From contig NZ_BBYJ01000011.1 of the NCBI RefSeq assembly GCF_001528665.1, forward strand, positions 62,001-126,000: DNA of 64,000 nt, written 5' to 3'. Positions 32,842 through 41,925 of the stretch are shown here, piece after piece (the first letter of the stretch is position 1; the number at the start of each line of letters is the position of its first letter). The position numbers were made by a program, and so were the translations under genes. A model generated the notes under the pieces. The model was not told where the DNA came from and searched no databases. It saw only the letters and a list, made by a program, of their open reading frames with translations. The stretch comes from Microtetraspora malaysiensis (lineage in GTDB: Bacteria; Actinomycetota; Actinomycetes; Streptosporangiales; Streptosporangiaceae).

Positions 32842-33800
32842 CGGACGTGCTCACCATCGGCCGGGTCGGTGTGGACGTCTACCCGCTGCAGATCGGGGTG
32901 TCGCTGCGGGAGGTGGAGACCTTCGGCAAGTACCTCGGCGGCAGCCCGGTCAACGTGGCGGTGGCCGCCGCCCGGCTGGGCCGGTCGAGCGCCGTGATCA
33001 CCCGCACTGGGGCCGACCCGTTCGGCCTGTTCGTCCACGACGCGCTGCGTGAGTACGGCGTGGACGACCGGTACGTCCTCCCGGTGCCCGGCCTGCCCAC
33101 GCCCGTGACGTTCTGCGAGATCCGGCCGCCGGAGGACTTCCCGCTCTACTTCTACCGCTTCCCCAAGGCGCCGGACCTGGAGATCCTCCCGTCCGAACTC
33201 GACCTGAACGCCATCGCGCGGGTGCCCCTGTTCTGGGGGACCGTGACCGGCCTGTCCCAGGAGCCGTCCCGGAGCGCGCACTTCGCGGCCTGGCGCGCCC
33301 GGGGGCGGCGCCCGCACACGGTGCTCGACCTCGACTACCGGCCGATGTTCTGGCCGAGCGGGGAGGCCGCCGCCGAGCAGGTGCGCCGCGCCCTCCCGCA
33401 CGTCACCGTCGCGGTCGGCAACGTCGACGAGGTCGAGGTGGCCACCGGTACGCGGGAGCCGTACGAGGCGGCGCGGGCGCTGCTGGACGCCGGGGCCGAA
33501 CTGGCGATCGTCAAGCGCGGCTCGGCCGGCGTACTGGGCATGAGCAGGGGAGAGGCCGTGGAGGTGCCGCCGGTCCCGGTGGACGTCGTCAACGGGCTCG
33601 GCGCCGGCGACGCCTTCGGCGGGGCGCTCTGCCACGGCCTGCTCGCCGGCTGGCCGCTGGAGCGGATCCTGCGGTTCGCGAACGCGGCGGGCGCGATCGT
33701 CGCGGGACGGCTGGCCTGCGCGCCCGCGATGCCCACGGCCGGCGAGGTCGAGGCCGTCCTGTCAGGCGACTCTTCGAGGAGGGACGCGTCAGATGCGTGA
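32838..33800 (+). CDS. iolC: 5-dehydro-2-deoxygluconokinase, 320 aa
   Basis: PfkB-family sugar kinase: GGSPVNVAVAAARLG near residues 34-48 at the N-terminus, and NGLGAGDAFGGALCHGLL near 252-269 at the C-terminus with the catalytic Asp. It phosphorylates 2-deoxy-5-keto-D-gluconate in myo-inositol breakdown. GTG 32838 is chosen; GAGGAG lies about 8 bases before it. The open frame to 32571 has no start of this kind. The assignment as iolC rather than another PfkB kinase rests on iolD downstream. Other inositol genes (iolB, iolE, iolG, iolA) are not in the window. Confidence 0.85.
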   Translation: MTDVLTIGRVGVDVYPLQIGVSLREVETFGKYLGGSPVNVAVAAARLGRSSAVITRTGADPFGLFVHDALREYGVDDRYVLPVPGLPTPVTFCEIRPPEDFPLYFYRFPKAPDLEILPSELDLNAIARVPLFWGTVTGLSQEPSRSAHFAAWRARGRRPHTVLDLDYRPMFWPSGEAAAEQVRRALPHVTVAVGNVDEVEVATGTREPYEAARALLDAGAELAIVKRGSAGVLGMSRGEAVEVPPVPVDVVNGLGAGDAFGGALCHGLLAGWPLERILRFANAAGAIVAGRLACAPAMPTAGEVEAVLSGDSSRRDASDA

Positions 33801-33900
33801 GGAGGACCACCGCCGGCGGCCCGACGAGCGCGCGTGGCGGCCGGACCTGGTGGCCGACGCGGTCGGCCTGCTGGAAATATCGGGAGGAACGTCATCGTGA
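33793..33900 (+). CDS. 35-codon ORF bridging iolC and iolD
   Basis: ATG 33793 overlaps the iolC stop by 8 bases, and the TGA overlaps the iolD GTG start as GTGA, so the ORF fills the whole gap. The product (MREEDHRRRPDERAWRPDLV, then ADAVGLLEISGGTSS) is very polar and charged. The ribosome site of iolD (GGGAGGAAC) lies inside it. It may be a coupling ORF or the relic of a lost inositol gene. I recognise no family. Confidence 0.45.
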   Translation: MREEDHRRRPDERAWRPDLVADAVGLLEISGGTSS

Positions 33901-35771
33901 GACTCACCACGGCCCAGGCGCTGGTCCGCTTCCTGTCCCGGCAGTGGAGCGAGCGGGACGGCGTGGAGCGGCGGCTCATCGAGGGCTGCCTCGGCATCTT
34001 CGGCCACGGCAACGTCGCGGGAGTCGGCCAGGCGCTGGCCGAGCAGGGCGCCGGCGCCCGGTCGGCCCTGCCGTACTGTCCGGCGCGCAACGAGCAGGCG
34101 ATGGTCCACACCGCCGTCGGCTACGCGCGGGCGGCGAACCGGCTGTCCACCTTCGCCTGCACCAGCTCGATCGGCCCCGGCGCGACCAACATGGTCACCG
34201 GCGCGGCGCTGGCCACGATCAACCGGATCCCGGTGCTGCTGCTGCCCGGCGACGTCTTCGCCACCCGGGTCTCCGCGCCGGTGCTCCAGCAACTGGAGGA
34301 CCCACGCTTCTCCGACGTGACCGTCAACGACACGCTGCGTCCGGTCTCCCGCTTCTTCGACCGGATCAACCGTCCCGAGCAGCTGCCGTCGGCGCTGCTC
34401 GCCGCGATGCGGGTGCTCACCGACCCGGCCGAGACCGGCGCGGTCACGCTCGCCCTGCCCCAGGACGTGCAGGCCGAGGCGTACGACTGGCCGGAGGAGC
34501 TGTTCCGCGACCGCGTGTGGCACGTCGCGCGGCCGGTGCCCGAGCCCGCCGCGCTGGCGCGCGCCGTACGCGCGATCGAGTCCGCGCGGCGGCCGCTGAT
34601 CGTCGCGGGCGGCGGGGTGAAGTACAGCGAGGCGTGCGAGGAGCTGCGGCGATTCGCCGAGAAGCACGGCATCCCGGTCGCCGAGACGCAGGCCGGCAAG
34701 GGCGCGTTGCCGTACGACCACCCGCTCGCGGCGGGCGCCGTCGGCCACACCGGCACCGCGGCGGCGAACGCGCTGGCCCGCGAGGCCGACCTGGTGATCG
34801 GCATCGGGACGCGGTACACCGACTTCACCACCGCCTCGCGCACGCTCTTCGGCGGCGCGCGGTTCCTCAACATCAACGTCGCCGCGTTCGACGCGGCCAA
34901 GAACGCGGGCGAGACGCTCGTCGCCGACGTGAAGGAGGCGCTGTTCGCCCTCGACGCGGCGGTCGGCAGGACGGTCGGCGCACCGGCCTGGCGGGCCGAC
35001 CCCGAGTGGTCCGCGCGCGCGGCCCGCCTCGCCGGAGAATGGCGGGAGGAGATCGGCCGCGCCACCTCGGGCGGCGAGCTGACCCAGCCGGTGCTCCTCG
35101 GCGTCGTCAACGACGCGCTCAACGACCTGCCGGACGGCGGCGTGGTCGTGAACGCCGCCGGGTCGATGCCCGGCGACCTGCATCGGCTGTGGCGGCCGGG
35201 CGACCCCGACCAGTACCACGTCGAGTACGGCTACTCCTGCATGGGCTACGAGATCGCGGGCGGGCTGGGCGTGAAGCTGGCCAGGCCCGAGCGTGAGGTG
35301 GTCGTGCTGGTCGGCGACGGGTCCTACCTGATGATGGCCCAGGAGATCGCCACCGCCGTGCAGGAGGGCGTCAAGCTCGTCGTCGTCCTGGTCGACAACC
35401 ACGGGTTCGCCTCCATCGGCGGCCTGTCGGAGTCGGTGGGCGCGCGGCGGCTCGGCACCGCGTACCGGCTGCGCGGTAGCTCCGGCGAGCTGGACGGCGG
35501 CCCGCTCCCCGTCGATCTGGCCGCCAACGCGGCCAGCCTCGGCGCCGACGTGCTGACCGCCAGGGACACCGGCGGCCTGCGCGCCGCGCTCGCCAAGGCG
35601 CTCGCGGCCAGGACCACCACGGTCGTGTACGTCGAGCCGGTCCCGGGGGAGGGGCCGCCGGCCCAGGCCTGGTGGGACGTCCCGGTCGCGGAGGTGTCGC
35701 GCGCCCCCGAGACGCGGGCGGCGCGGGAGCGGTACGAGGAGCGCAAGCGCGACCAGCGGCCCTACCTCTGA
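33897..35771 (+). CDS. iolD: 3D-(3,5/4)-trihydroxycyclohexane-1,2-dione hydrolase, 624 aa
   Basis: Thiamine-diphosphate enzyme with all three domains: N-terminal PYR domain (LPYCPARNEQAMVHTAVGYA near residues 60-79, with the activating Glu), a central domain (GGGVKYSEACEELRRFAEKH) and the C-terminal PP domain with GDGSYLMMAQEIATAVQEG near residues 470-488. It opens the ring of the inositol-derived dione to 5-deoxy-glucuronate. GTG 33897 is chosen: GGGAGGAAC lies about 6 bases before it. It is the third gene in line with iolC. Length agrees with the family (about 620-640). Confidence 0.9.
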   Translation: MRLTTAQALVRFLSRQWSERDGVERRLIEGCLGIFGHGNVAGVGQALAEQGAGARSALPYCPARNEQAMVHTAVGYARAANRLSTFACTSSIGPGATNMVTGAALATINRIPVLLLPGDVFATRVSAPVLQQLEDPRFSDVTVNDTLRPVSRFFDRINRPEQLPSALLAAMRVLTDPAETGAVTLALPQDVQAEAYDWPEELFRDRVWHVARPVPEPAALARAVRAIESARRPLIVAGGGVKYSEACEELRRFAEKHGIPVAETQAGKGALPYDHPLAAGAVGHTGTAAANALAREADLVIGIGTRYTDFTTASRTLFGGARFLNINVAAFDAAKNAGETLVADVKEALFALDAAVGRTVGAPAWRADPEWSARAARLAGEWREEIGRATSGGELTQPVLLGVVNDALNDLPDGGVVVNAAGSMPGDLHRLWRPGDPDQYHVEYGYSCMGYEIAGGLGVKLARPEREVVVLVGDGSYLMMAQEIATAVQEGVKLVVVLVDNHGFASIGGLSESVGARRLGTAYRLRGSSGELDGGPLPVDLAANAASLGADVLTARDTGGLRAALAKALAARTTTVVYVEPVPGEGPPAQAWWDVPVAEVSRAPETRAARERYEERKRDQRPYL

Positions 35772-35797
35772 CGGGGCGGACGCCGGACGATCCGCGT

Positions 35798-35834
35798 GGG
35801 ACCCCGGCGATGTCGTGACGCTGTCGCGGGGCCC
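35798..35834 (+). terminator. Imperfect hairpin after iolD
   Basis: GGGACCCCGGCGA pairs with TCGCGGGGCCC over 11 bp with two one-base bulges and a 13-base loop, 26 bases after the iolD stop. Plausible intrinsic terminator of the iolC-iolD operon; no T-run. The rest of the gap to 36008 holds nothing recognisable. Confidence 0.4.
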
Positions 35835-36008
35835 GATGCCGTCGTGCCTGAGGGTGCTGGTGAGGTCGCTTTGAGTAGTGTGCCCGATGTTGGCATGGTG
35901 TGTGTATCTTTGCCGGGTTAATTCACTTACCTCCGTCGAGGCTGGGCGATCTATCGGGTACTGCGTGATCAAGCGCATTTCTCCCACTTCCTCGCTCGGG
36001 GGTGCCCT

Positions 36009-36785
36009 GTGCCCGGCCAATCCATCTATGTCGAGCAAGATGAGAAGTTCCAGGGGAGTTCCCCACAGTGGTGGTACGAGCAGTTCTGGCATGAGGCCCG
36101 GCCCTCCCGGATCAAACGACGACGCTGGATCGCGGGCATCGGCGCCGTGGCCGGGCTCCTGTTGTCGGTCCGGTTCGGGCTCATGCCGGTGTTGACGGTC
36201 CCCCTCGGCGCCGCGGTCGCGGCCGGAGGCGACCTGCTCTTTGTCTGGTGGGACCACGAGTCCACCGCCGTGTGGCGGGGCAAACGGCGCGGCGAGATCC
36301 GCACCGGCAAGCTGCTCCGCCGCGCCCTGCGGCGACGCGGATACAACGTGCTGGACGGCCGTGCCGTACCGGGGGAGCCCTCGATCGACCACCTCGTGAT
36401 CGGCCCCGGCGGGGTGTGGATCGTGGACAACGAGGCATGGGGCCCCGACATCTACATCGCCCGCTACGGCGACCGGCTGTTCTTCGACGAGAAGTACGGC
36501 AGCGCCTTCGCCAAGGGGCTGACCGACGCGGCGGCCGCCATGGCCGAGCGCCTGAGCCGCGAGTCCGGCATCGAGGTGACCGTCCAGCCGATCCTCGCGG
36601 TGCACGGCGGCAAGCTGTTCACACCCCATGGGCCGCGCGGGTTGGTGGTCGCCGAGGGGCTCGCCCTCGCCTATCCCCGGGTGGTGTCGCGGATCATCCT
36701 CGGCACGGGTGAGGCGAGCTACGACGAGAAAGACGTCGAACTGCTCACCCGCACCGCCGCCCGGATCCTGCGCCGCGTGTTCTGA
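36009..36785 (+). CDS. Membrane-anchored NERD (nuclease-related) domain protein, 258 aa
   Basis: The N-terminal cytoplasmic part has two adjacent membrane helices (about residues 42-80, with GIGAVAGLLLSVRFGLMPVL), followed by a NERD-like domain: GYNVLDGRAVPGEPSIDHLV and IGPGGVWIVDNEAWG. In the common NERD core the segment IDHxxxGxxGVxxIxxK ends in a catalytic-type Lys; here Glu stands there (VDNEAW). The fold is therefore probable but nuclease activity is doubtful. Start GTG 36009. It is alone between iolD and a broken hydrolase gene. Function unknown. Confidence 0.7.
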   Translation: MPGQSIYVEQDEKFQGSSPQWWYEQFWHEARPSRIKRRRWIAGIGAVAGLLLSVRFGLMPVLTVPLGAAVAAGGDLLFVWWDHESTAVWRGKRRGEIRTGKLLRRALRRRGYNVLDGRAVPGEPSIDHLVIGPGGVWIVDNEAWGPDIYIARYGDRLFFDEKYGSAFAKGLTDAAAAMAERLSRESGIEVTVQPILAVHGGKLFTPHGPRGLVVAEGLALAYPRVVSRIILGTGEASYDEKDVELLTRTAARILRRVF

Positions 36786-36820
36786 GGCCTTCCGGCGCAT
36801 TCTGGCGCCGCCCGTGAACG

Positions 36821-36854
36821 GCCCGGCCCGCGGAGGGAAACCCGTTGGCCGGGC
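36821..36854 (+). terminator. Hairpin after the NERD gene
   Basis: GCCCGGCC and GGCCGGGC form a perfect 8-bp stem around an 18-base loop, 35 bases after the stop codon. Modest support. Confidence 0.35.
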
Positions 36855-37095
36855 TGGGGCGCGTGCCTAGTGCCCCTCCCGCCAATTTTTGCCCCGTCGC
36901 GTCGCCCAGGGCGGCACCTCGCTGCGTTGACGCCCCACCCACGAAAAGTCCTCGCAGGCTCGGACTTTCCGCGGGGCCCGGGATTGTCGGCCGTAGGCTC
37001 CGCTACGGCCTCCTCCTCCGCCTTGCGATGCACCACCCTGGATCACCGCTCCGTCCGGGCGAACCTTGCCGGTCACGGCACTGGAATGGCCGGTC
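36855..37095. other. Gap with two perfect hairpins
   Basis: No gene is seen. AAAGTCC (36945-36951) pairs with GGACTTT (36962-36968) over 7 bp. GGCCGTAG (36989-36996) pairs with CTACGGCC (37003-37010) over 8 bp with a 6-base loop. Between 36855 and 36944 is an AT-richer segment containing CCAATTTTTGCCCCG, unlike neighbouring gaps. It may be an intergenic repeat or a structured RNA; I cannot decide. Confidence 0.35.
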
Positions 37096-37470
37096 ATGAT
37101 TCACGGAGTGAGCGCCCCGGATCTGCTCGGCGAGACGGAACTGCCTGACGGCCGCACGCTGGGATGGGCGCGGTGGGGGCCGCCGGAGGGCACCCCGGTG
37201 TTGTTCTTCTCCGGCGCGGCGATGGGGCGCGGCCTCGGGTTCGGCGCCGACGCGCTCGGCCGGCTCGGCGCGCGGCTGATCGCCGTTCCCGTGGACCTCT
37301 GGTACGGCGGGCACGACGCGAGCAGCGTCCACTCCCCGGACCACGGGGCCGAGCTGGCGCGCCGGATCCCCGCCTCGCGCAGGCACCTACTGCCCGAGGC
37401 GGGCGGCTCGCTGCTGTGGACCCACGCCGAGGAGATCCTCACGTCCCTGCTGGACGCGGTGCGTCGCTGA
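37096..37470 (+). pseudogene. Alpha/beta hydrolase with the middle deleted
   Basis: The N-terminal part is the beginning of an alpha/beta hydrolase (ELPDGRTLGWARWGPPEGTP, then VLFFSGAAMGRGLGFGADAL). After LGARLIAVPV the sequence jumps to its C-terminal end (DLWYGGHDASSVHSPDHGAE, where the acid residue normally lies, then LLPEAGGSLLWTHAEEIL with the terminal His). The nucleophile elbow GxSxG and the cap, about 130-150 residues, are missing without a frameshift. It is a clean in-frame internal deletion, so it is translated at most as an inactive stub. ATG 37096 or 37066 could start it. Confidence 0.7.
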
Positions 37471-37520
37471 CGGCGGAGCAACGGGTCACGGTGTATCCGG
37501 CGCCCCCCGGCGCCGGTGCG

Positions 37521-37781
37521 TCATGGGGCGGACGCGTCCGGCTCCCCGCCCGGCCCCGCGTCGGGGACGGTGGCGAGGCGGTCGAAGATCTCGATGGCGG
37601 CCTGCCGTACCTCGTCGGGCGTGATGCCGTCGAGCGCGACGCGTGCCTGGTCGATGTCGCGGGCGGTGGCGCAGCTGATCGCGACGGACGCGGCCGCGGC
37701 CTGGCGCAGCGACCCGGCCGGCGCGCTGTCCGCCATTTCCCTGGCGCTCATGGCGACGTCGAGATTGTCTTTGAGGTTCAC
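37521..37781 (-). CDS. Small conserved-looking hypothetical protein, 86 aa
   Basis: GTG 37781 has AGGAGAG at 5 bases. The product is a soluble helical protein: NLKDNLDVAMSAREMADSAP, then RQAAAASVAISCATARDIDQ and TPDEVRQAAIEIFDRLATVP, ending with an acidic Gly-Pro tail. Codon use is typical of the window. It lies 85 bases after ureD on the same strand and could be the last gene of the urease operon. I recognise no family. Confidence 0.6.
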   Translation of the reverse strand: MNLKDNLDVAMSAREMADSAPAGSLRQAAAASVAISCATARDIDQARVALDGITPDEVRQAAIEIFDRLATVPDAGPGGEPDASAP

Positions 37782-37866
37782 GGCTCTCCTCACGGTCGTA
37801 GGCGGTTTAGGCCATTGTCGGGCACGCATGTGGCCGCCGGACGTCCAGGCGGCGGAAGTGCGACGC

Positions 37867-38877
37867 TCATCGCTTGCGCGACTCGGGCGCGGGCACGCCG
37901 ATGACGAGCCGGCGAGCGGCGTCCCAGGCGGCGCGCAGCGCGCGGCCGACCTCGGGTGACTCCTGCCCTAGGAGACGGATCCACGCGCCGCGCTCCCCGG
38001 GCAGCACGCTGGCGCCGCCGCGCAGGCCGGCGCCGCCCGGCGTGATCAGCGGGGCGAGTGCGTGGTGCAGGGTGTCGGCCACCTCGGACGCAGGGACCGC
38101 GCCGGTCACGACGAACAGGGAGGCCATCACCCCGAAGTCGCCGAACACGGCGGGTCCGGTCACCCCGGCGTCGCCGGGCACCAGCCGTAGGGTGTCGGCG
38201 AAGATCGGCTCCCCCTCTGGACCGGCCACCTCCAGGTCGGCGCAGAAGGCCGCGTACGCGTGCCGCTCGCCATGCGCCAGACGGCCGGTGAGCAGCGTCT
38301 CGCCGATCACTACCGTGGCGGACGGATTCGCCGCGACCTCGATCCGCTGGTAGTAGCGGGAGTCCGCGTAAGGGATGGTCGCATCGGGGAGGTACTCCAG
38401 GTAGCTGTCTGCACCGGCGGTGAGGCGGAGGAGGTGTGTGGCATAGTCCTGCTCCATCCGGTAGATCTTGGTGGCCGCCTGGGTGGTCAGGTGGACGGCC
38501 GTCCCCGGCCCGCACACGACGTCCGTCCGGTAGCGGTCGGCCTGCAGGACACCTCCGCCGGACGACAGCAGCATGACGTAGGCCATGTCCGGCCGCAGCG
38601 GGTCGTAATAGTGCGGCCGCATGATCTGCAGCGGCGGCTTCTGGAAGTGCCCGGACAGCTCGGTACGCCGTACGGACCGGGTGAACGCCAGGTCCAGGAC
38701 GCCCACCTTGCCGGGGCTTCCCACTGGAAGGGTGTCGGGGACTCGCGCGTACCGCGTCACGGCCTCCGGGACGCGGGGGAGCGTGTACCACTCGGGGGTC
38801 AGCCGATCGACGGGACGGGCAGGCGCGGGCTCCATCGGGATCGGGCGCTCCGGGTCCGCTACCGTGCCGATGGACAT
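37867..38877 (-). CDS. ureD: Urease accessory protein UreD, 336 aa
   Basis: UreD/UreH family beta-helix scaffold that, with UreF and UreG, opens apo-urease for nickel loading. Recognisable segments: LDLAFTRSVRRTELSGHFQK and PPLQIMRPHYYDPLRPDMAY, LSSGGGVLQADRYRTDV and HLTTQAATKIYRMEQDYA (the QxxTKV-like motif). The length is in the upper part of the family range. The start overlaps the end of ureG by 19 bases. Last accessory gene of the operon ureA-cbiX-like-ureB-ureC-ureF-ureG-ureD. No UreE is present. Confidence 0.9.
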   Translation of the reverse strand: MSIGTVADPERPIPMEPAPARPVDRLTPEWYTLPRVPEAVTRYARVPDTLPVGSPGKVGVLDLAFTRSVRRTELSGHFQKPPLQIMRPHYYDPLRPDMAYVMLLSSGGGVLQADRYRTDVVCGPGTAVHLTTQAATKIYRMEQDYATHLLRLTAGADSYLEYLPDATIPYADSRYYQRIEVAANPSATVVIGETLLTGRLAHGERHAYAAFCADLEVAGPEGEPIFADTLRLVPGDAGVTGPAVFGDFGVMASLFVVTGAVPASEVADTLHHALAPLITPGGAGLRGGASVLPGERGAWIRLLGQESPEVGRALRAAWDAARRLVIGVPAPESRKR

Positions 38878-39488
38878 GTCACCGCCATGCGCTCCTCGAC
38901 GAAGTCGGCGACCTCGGGAACACCGGTCCCGGTCAGGCAGTCGGTGAGGATGACCGGCCGCTCGCCGCGAACGTCGTGCGCCGCCCCCTCCATGACCGCC
39001 AGGTCCGCCCGTACATACCTCGCGATGTCGATCTTGTTGATGATGAGCAGGTCTGAGTCGGTGATGCCGGGGCCGCGCTTGCGCGGCATCTTGTCGCCCT
39101 CGGCCGTGTCCAGCACGAACACGAAGACATCGGTGAGCGCCGGGCTGAACGTCAGTGTGAGGTTGTCGCCGCCGCTCTCGTACAGGAGCACGTTGATGTC
39201 AGGGAAGCGGTCGAGCAGTTCGGCGCCCGCGGCGAGGTTCATCGTCGGGTCGTCGCGTACGGCCGTGTGTGGGCAGGCGCCGGTCTCCACGCCGACGACC
39301 CGCTCGGGTGCGAGGACCCCGGCGAGCACCCGGCGGACGTGCTGGGCGTCCTCCTGGGTGTAGATGTCGTTGGTGATGACTCCGGGCCGGTGGCCCCGCT
39401 CGATGAGGATCGGCACCAGCGCCTCGATCAGGGCGGTCTTGCCGGAGCCGACCGGCCCGCCGATGCCTACCTTGAACACGTTCTGCAT
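38859..39488 (-). CDS. ureG: Urease accessory GTPase UreG, 209 aa
   Basis: SIMIBI-class GTPase with P-loop GIGGPVGSGKTALIEALVP at the N-terminus, LAAGAELLDRFPDINVLLYE, then ESGGDNLTLTFSPALTD and INKIDIARYV (NKxD). The metal-binding Cys-Pro-His motif that bridges the UreG dimer and holds Ni is present as GACPHTAVRDD. ATG 39488 is preferred (GGAGGA 5 bases before); ATG 39515, overlapping the ureF stop, would add nine residues. It drives GTP-dependent Ni delivery to UreC. Confidence 0.92.
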   Translation of the reverse strand: MQNVFKVGIGGPVGSGKTALIEALVPILIERGHRPGVITNDIYTQEDAQHVRRVLAGVLAPERVVGVETGACPHTAVRDDPTMNLAAGAELLDRFPDINVLLYESGGDNLTLTFSPALTDVFVFVLDTAEGDKMPRKRGPGITDSDLLIINKIDIARYVRADLAVMEGAAHDVRGERPVILTDCLTGTGVPEVADFVEERMAVTCPSAR

Positions 39489-39511
39489 GGATTCCTCCTT
39501 CTTCGTGTCGG

Positions 39512-40204
39512 TCATGTGGTGAAGAGGCGGGCCGGGGCCCGCTCGTGCGCGGCGGACGCGGCGTCGGCGGCCGGGCTGGAACTGTGGATGTCGTACGGGT
39601 AGCGCGCCGCGAGGGCCACCCGAGCCGCGTGCCCGATCTCGTCCCGCACGTCGTACAGGATCGACTGGGCCTGGCGGAAGTCGATCCTGGCGAGCCGTAC
39701 GGCGGCGCTCGCCACGCCGGACGCGAAGGAGAAGAGGTCGCCGATGACGGCGTTCTCGGTGCTCACTCCGGAGGCGGCGTGCAGCGCGCCCACCACGACC
39801 GCGTGGTTGCCCGGCGTGGCCTTGGCGCGGATCAGATCTGACAGCTGTTCAGGCGCCTGCCCGCCGAAGACCACGCGAGCCGTTTCGAGCACCTGGCGCC
39901 CGGTCCTGACGGCGGCCGCGCGGATCTCACTGTTGAGTTTGACCGCGTGCAGTCGTCGGTCGGCCGCGATCAACGCGTCCCAGTCGCCGGAGGTGACGGC
40001 TCGGTGCGCGAGGACCAGCGCCCTGCCGTCGCCGGGCCCGGCCGAATGGCGTAGCAGGTCCACCAGGAAGGCGGTGACGTCCACCGGTCCTTCCTGGACG
40101 AGCTCCTCCAGGCCGTACGACAGCGTGTACCGGCCGCTCGGAAACGCCGAGTCGGTCAGCTGGAGCTGGGCCAGCAGCGGTCCCGGATTCGTACGCACAC
40201 TCAC
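39512..40204 (-). CDS. ureF: Urease accessory protein UreF, 230 aa
   Basis: All-helical UreF family: [20 protein letters not shown] near residues 14-33 is the diagnostic start, then [19 protein letters not shown] and [20 protein letters not shown]. It links UreD to UreG and gates GTP hydrolysis. It overlaps ureC upstream (4 bases) and ureG downstream at ATGA, so the accessory proteins are translationally coupled to the catalytic subunit. Start is a non-ATG codon at 40204. Confidence 0.9.
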   Translation of the reverse strand: MSVRTNPGPLLAQLQLTDSAFPSGRYTLSYGLEELVQEGPVDVTAFLVDLLRHSAGPGDGRALVLAHRAVTSGDWDALIAADRRLHAVKLNSEIRAAAVRTGRQVLETARVVFGGQAPEQLSDLIRAKATPGNHAVVVGALHAASGVSTENAVIGDLFSFASGVASAAVRLARIDFRQAQSILYDVRDEIGHAARVALAARYPYDIHSSSPAADAASAAHERAPARLFTT

Positions 40205-41925
40205 GCCAGAAAGAACAGCTGGGTGAGCGGTAGCGTGCGGGCCGGTTCGATCGTGGCGTGCTCGCCGTCCACCGTGACCTTGTACGTCTCCGGGTCCACC
40301 CGGATCTCCGGCAGAGCGTTGTTGCGGATCATGTGCTGCTTGGTGATCGTACGGGTGTTCCGGACGGGGCGGATCATGCGCTCCAGGCCCAGCTTCTCCG
40401 GGACGCCCGCCGCGATGGCCGCCTGCGACATGAAGGTGACGTTCGTCGCGGGCAGGGCCCGGCCGAAGGCCGCGAACGTGGGCCGGAAGTAGACCGGCTG
40501 CGGAGTGGGAAGCGAGGCGTTCGGGTCGCCCATCTGGGACCAGACGATCATCCCGCCCTTGATCACGATGTACGGCTTGGCGGCGAAGGACGTCATCGGC
40601 CAGATCACGATGTCGGCGAGCTTGCCCTCCTCCAGGGAACCGATCGTCTCCGCCACGCCCGTGGTGCGGGCCGGGTTGATGGTGAGCTTCGCGATGTAGC
40701 GCAACACCCTGAAGTTGTCATTGCGCTCGGAGTCCTCCGGCAGCTTGCCGCGCCGTTCCTTGCAGAGGTGGGCGACCTGGAACGCCCGGGTGAAGGTTTC
40801 GCCGATCCGGCCCATCGCCTGGGAGTCGGACGAGACCATGCTGATCACGCCCAGGTCGTGCAGCACGGTCTCGGCGGCGATCGTCTCGGCGCGTACGCGA
40901 CTATCGGCGAAGGCCACGTCCTCCGGCACGTCGTGGCTGAGGTGGTGGCAGACCATCACCATGTCGAGCAGTTCGTCGACGGAGTTCACCGTGTAGGGCA
41001 GCGTCGGGTTGGTCGACGAGGGCAGCACGTTCGGCTCGCCCGTGACGCGGAGCAGGTCGGGTGCGTGCCCGCCGCCCGCCCCCTCGCTGTGGAACGTGTG
41101 GATGGCGCGGCCGTTGAAGGCGCTGATCGTGTCCTCGACGTAGCCGCTCTCGTTGAGGCTGTCGGTGTGGATCGCGACCTGGATGTCGTACTCGTCGGCG
41201 ACACGCAGGGAGGTGTCGATGACGGCCGGTGTCGTGCCCCAGTCCTCGTGGACCTTCAGCGCACACGCCCCGGCGAGGATCTGCTCGGTGAGCGGCCCGG
41301 GGAGACTGCTGTTCCCCTTGCCCATCAAGCCGATGTTGATCGGCAGTGCCTCGAACGACTTGAGCATGGCGCCGATGGCCCACGGTCCCGGCGTGCAGGT
41401 GGTCCCCCGGCTCCCGTCGGAGGGACCGACGCCGCCGCCGATCAGCGTGGTGAATCCGTTGCTGAGCGCGGCCTGGACCTGTTGCGGGGAGAGCAGGTGG
41501 ACGTGGGAGTCCATCGCTCCCGGCGTGGCGATCATGTGCTCGCCGGAGAGCACCTCGGTACCCGGGCCGATGACGAGCCGCGGGTCGACGCCGTTCTGGG
41601 TATGTGGGTTTCCCGACTTGCCGATCCCGGCGATCAGGCCGTTCTTGATGCCGATGTCCCCCTTGACCACGCCGAGGATCGGGTCGATGACCACCACGTT
41701 GGTGATCACCATGTCGAGGGCGACGGCGGAGTTGGTCGCGGCCGGGGCCGAAGCCATGCCGTCCCTGACGGTCTTGCCGCCGCCGTACACGGCCTCGTCG
41801 CCGTAGAAGCCGACGTTGTGGTCCTTCTCCACCTCCACGACGAGGTTGGTGTCCGCGAGCCGGAACCGGTCGCCGACCGTGGGCCCGAACATGTCGGCGT
41901 ACTGCCGGCGGCTCATGGTGGTCAT
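40201..41925 (-). CDS. ureC: Urease alpha (catalytic) subunit, 574 aa
   Basis: Amidohydrolase hydrolysing urea to ammonia and carbamate. Active-site elements visible: [14 protein letters not shown] (first Ni ligands), [16 protein letters not shown] (carbamylated Lys), HTDSLNESG and the flap [20 protein letters not shown] with the mobile-flap Cys-His. ATG 41925 overlaps the ureB stop at ATGA; the open frame continues through the ureB region but in the wrong frame. Length agrees with bacterial UreC (about 570). Its flap reads CHHLSHD where many have CHHLDPR, a modest change. Confidence 0.94.
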   Translation of the reverse strand: MTTMSRRQYADMFGPTVGDRFRLADTNLVVEVEKDHNVGFYGDEAVYGGGKTVRDGMASAPAATNSAVALDMVITNVVVIDPILGVVKGDIGIKNGLIAGIGKSGNPHTQNGVDPRLVIGPGTEVLSGEHMIATPGAMDSHVHLLSPQQVQAALSNGFTTLIGGGVGPSDGSRGTTCTPGPWAIGAMLKSFEALPINIGLMGKGNSSLPGPLTEQILAGACALKVHEDWGTTPAVIDTSLRVADEYDIQVAIHTDSLNESGYVEDTISAFNGRAIHTFHSEGAGGGHAPDLLRVTGEPNVLPSSTNPTLPYTVNSVDELLDMVMVCHHLSHDVPEDVAFADSRVRAETIAAETVLHDLGVISMVSSDSQAMGRIGETFTRAFQVAHLCKERRGKLPEDSERNDNFRVLRYIAKLTINPARTTGVAETIGSLEEGKLADIVIWPMTSFAAKPYIVIKGGMIVWSQMGDPNASLPTPQPVYFRPTFAAFGRALPATNVTFMSQAAIAAGVPEKLGLERMIRPVRNTRTITKQHMIRNNALPEIRVDPETYKVTVDGEHATIEPARTLPLTQLFFLA

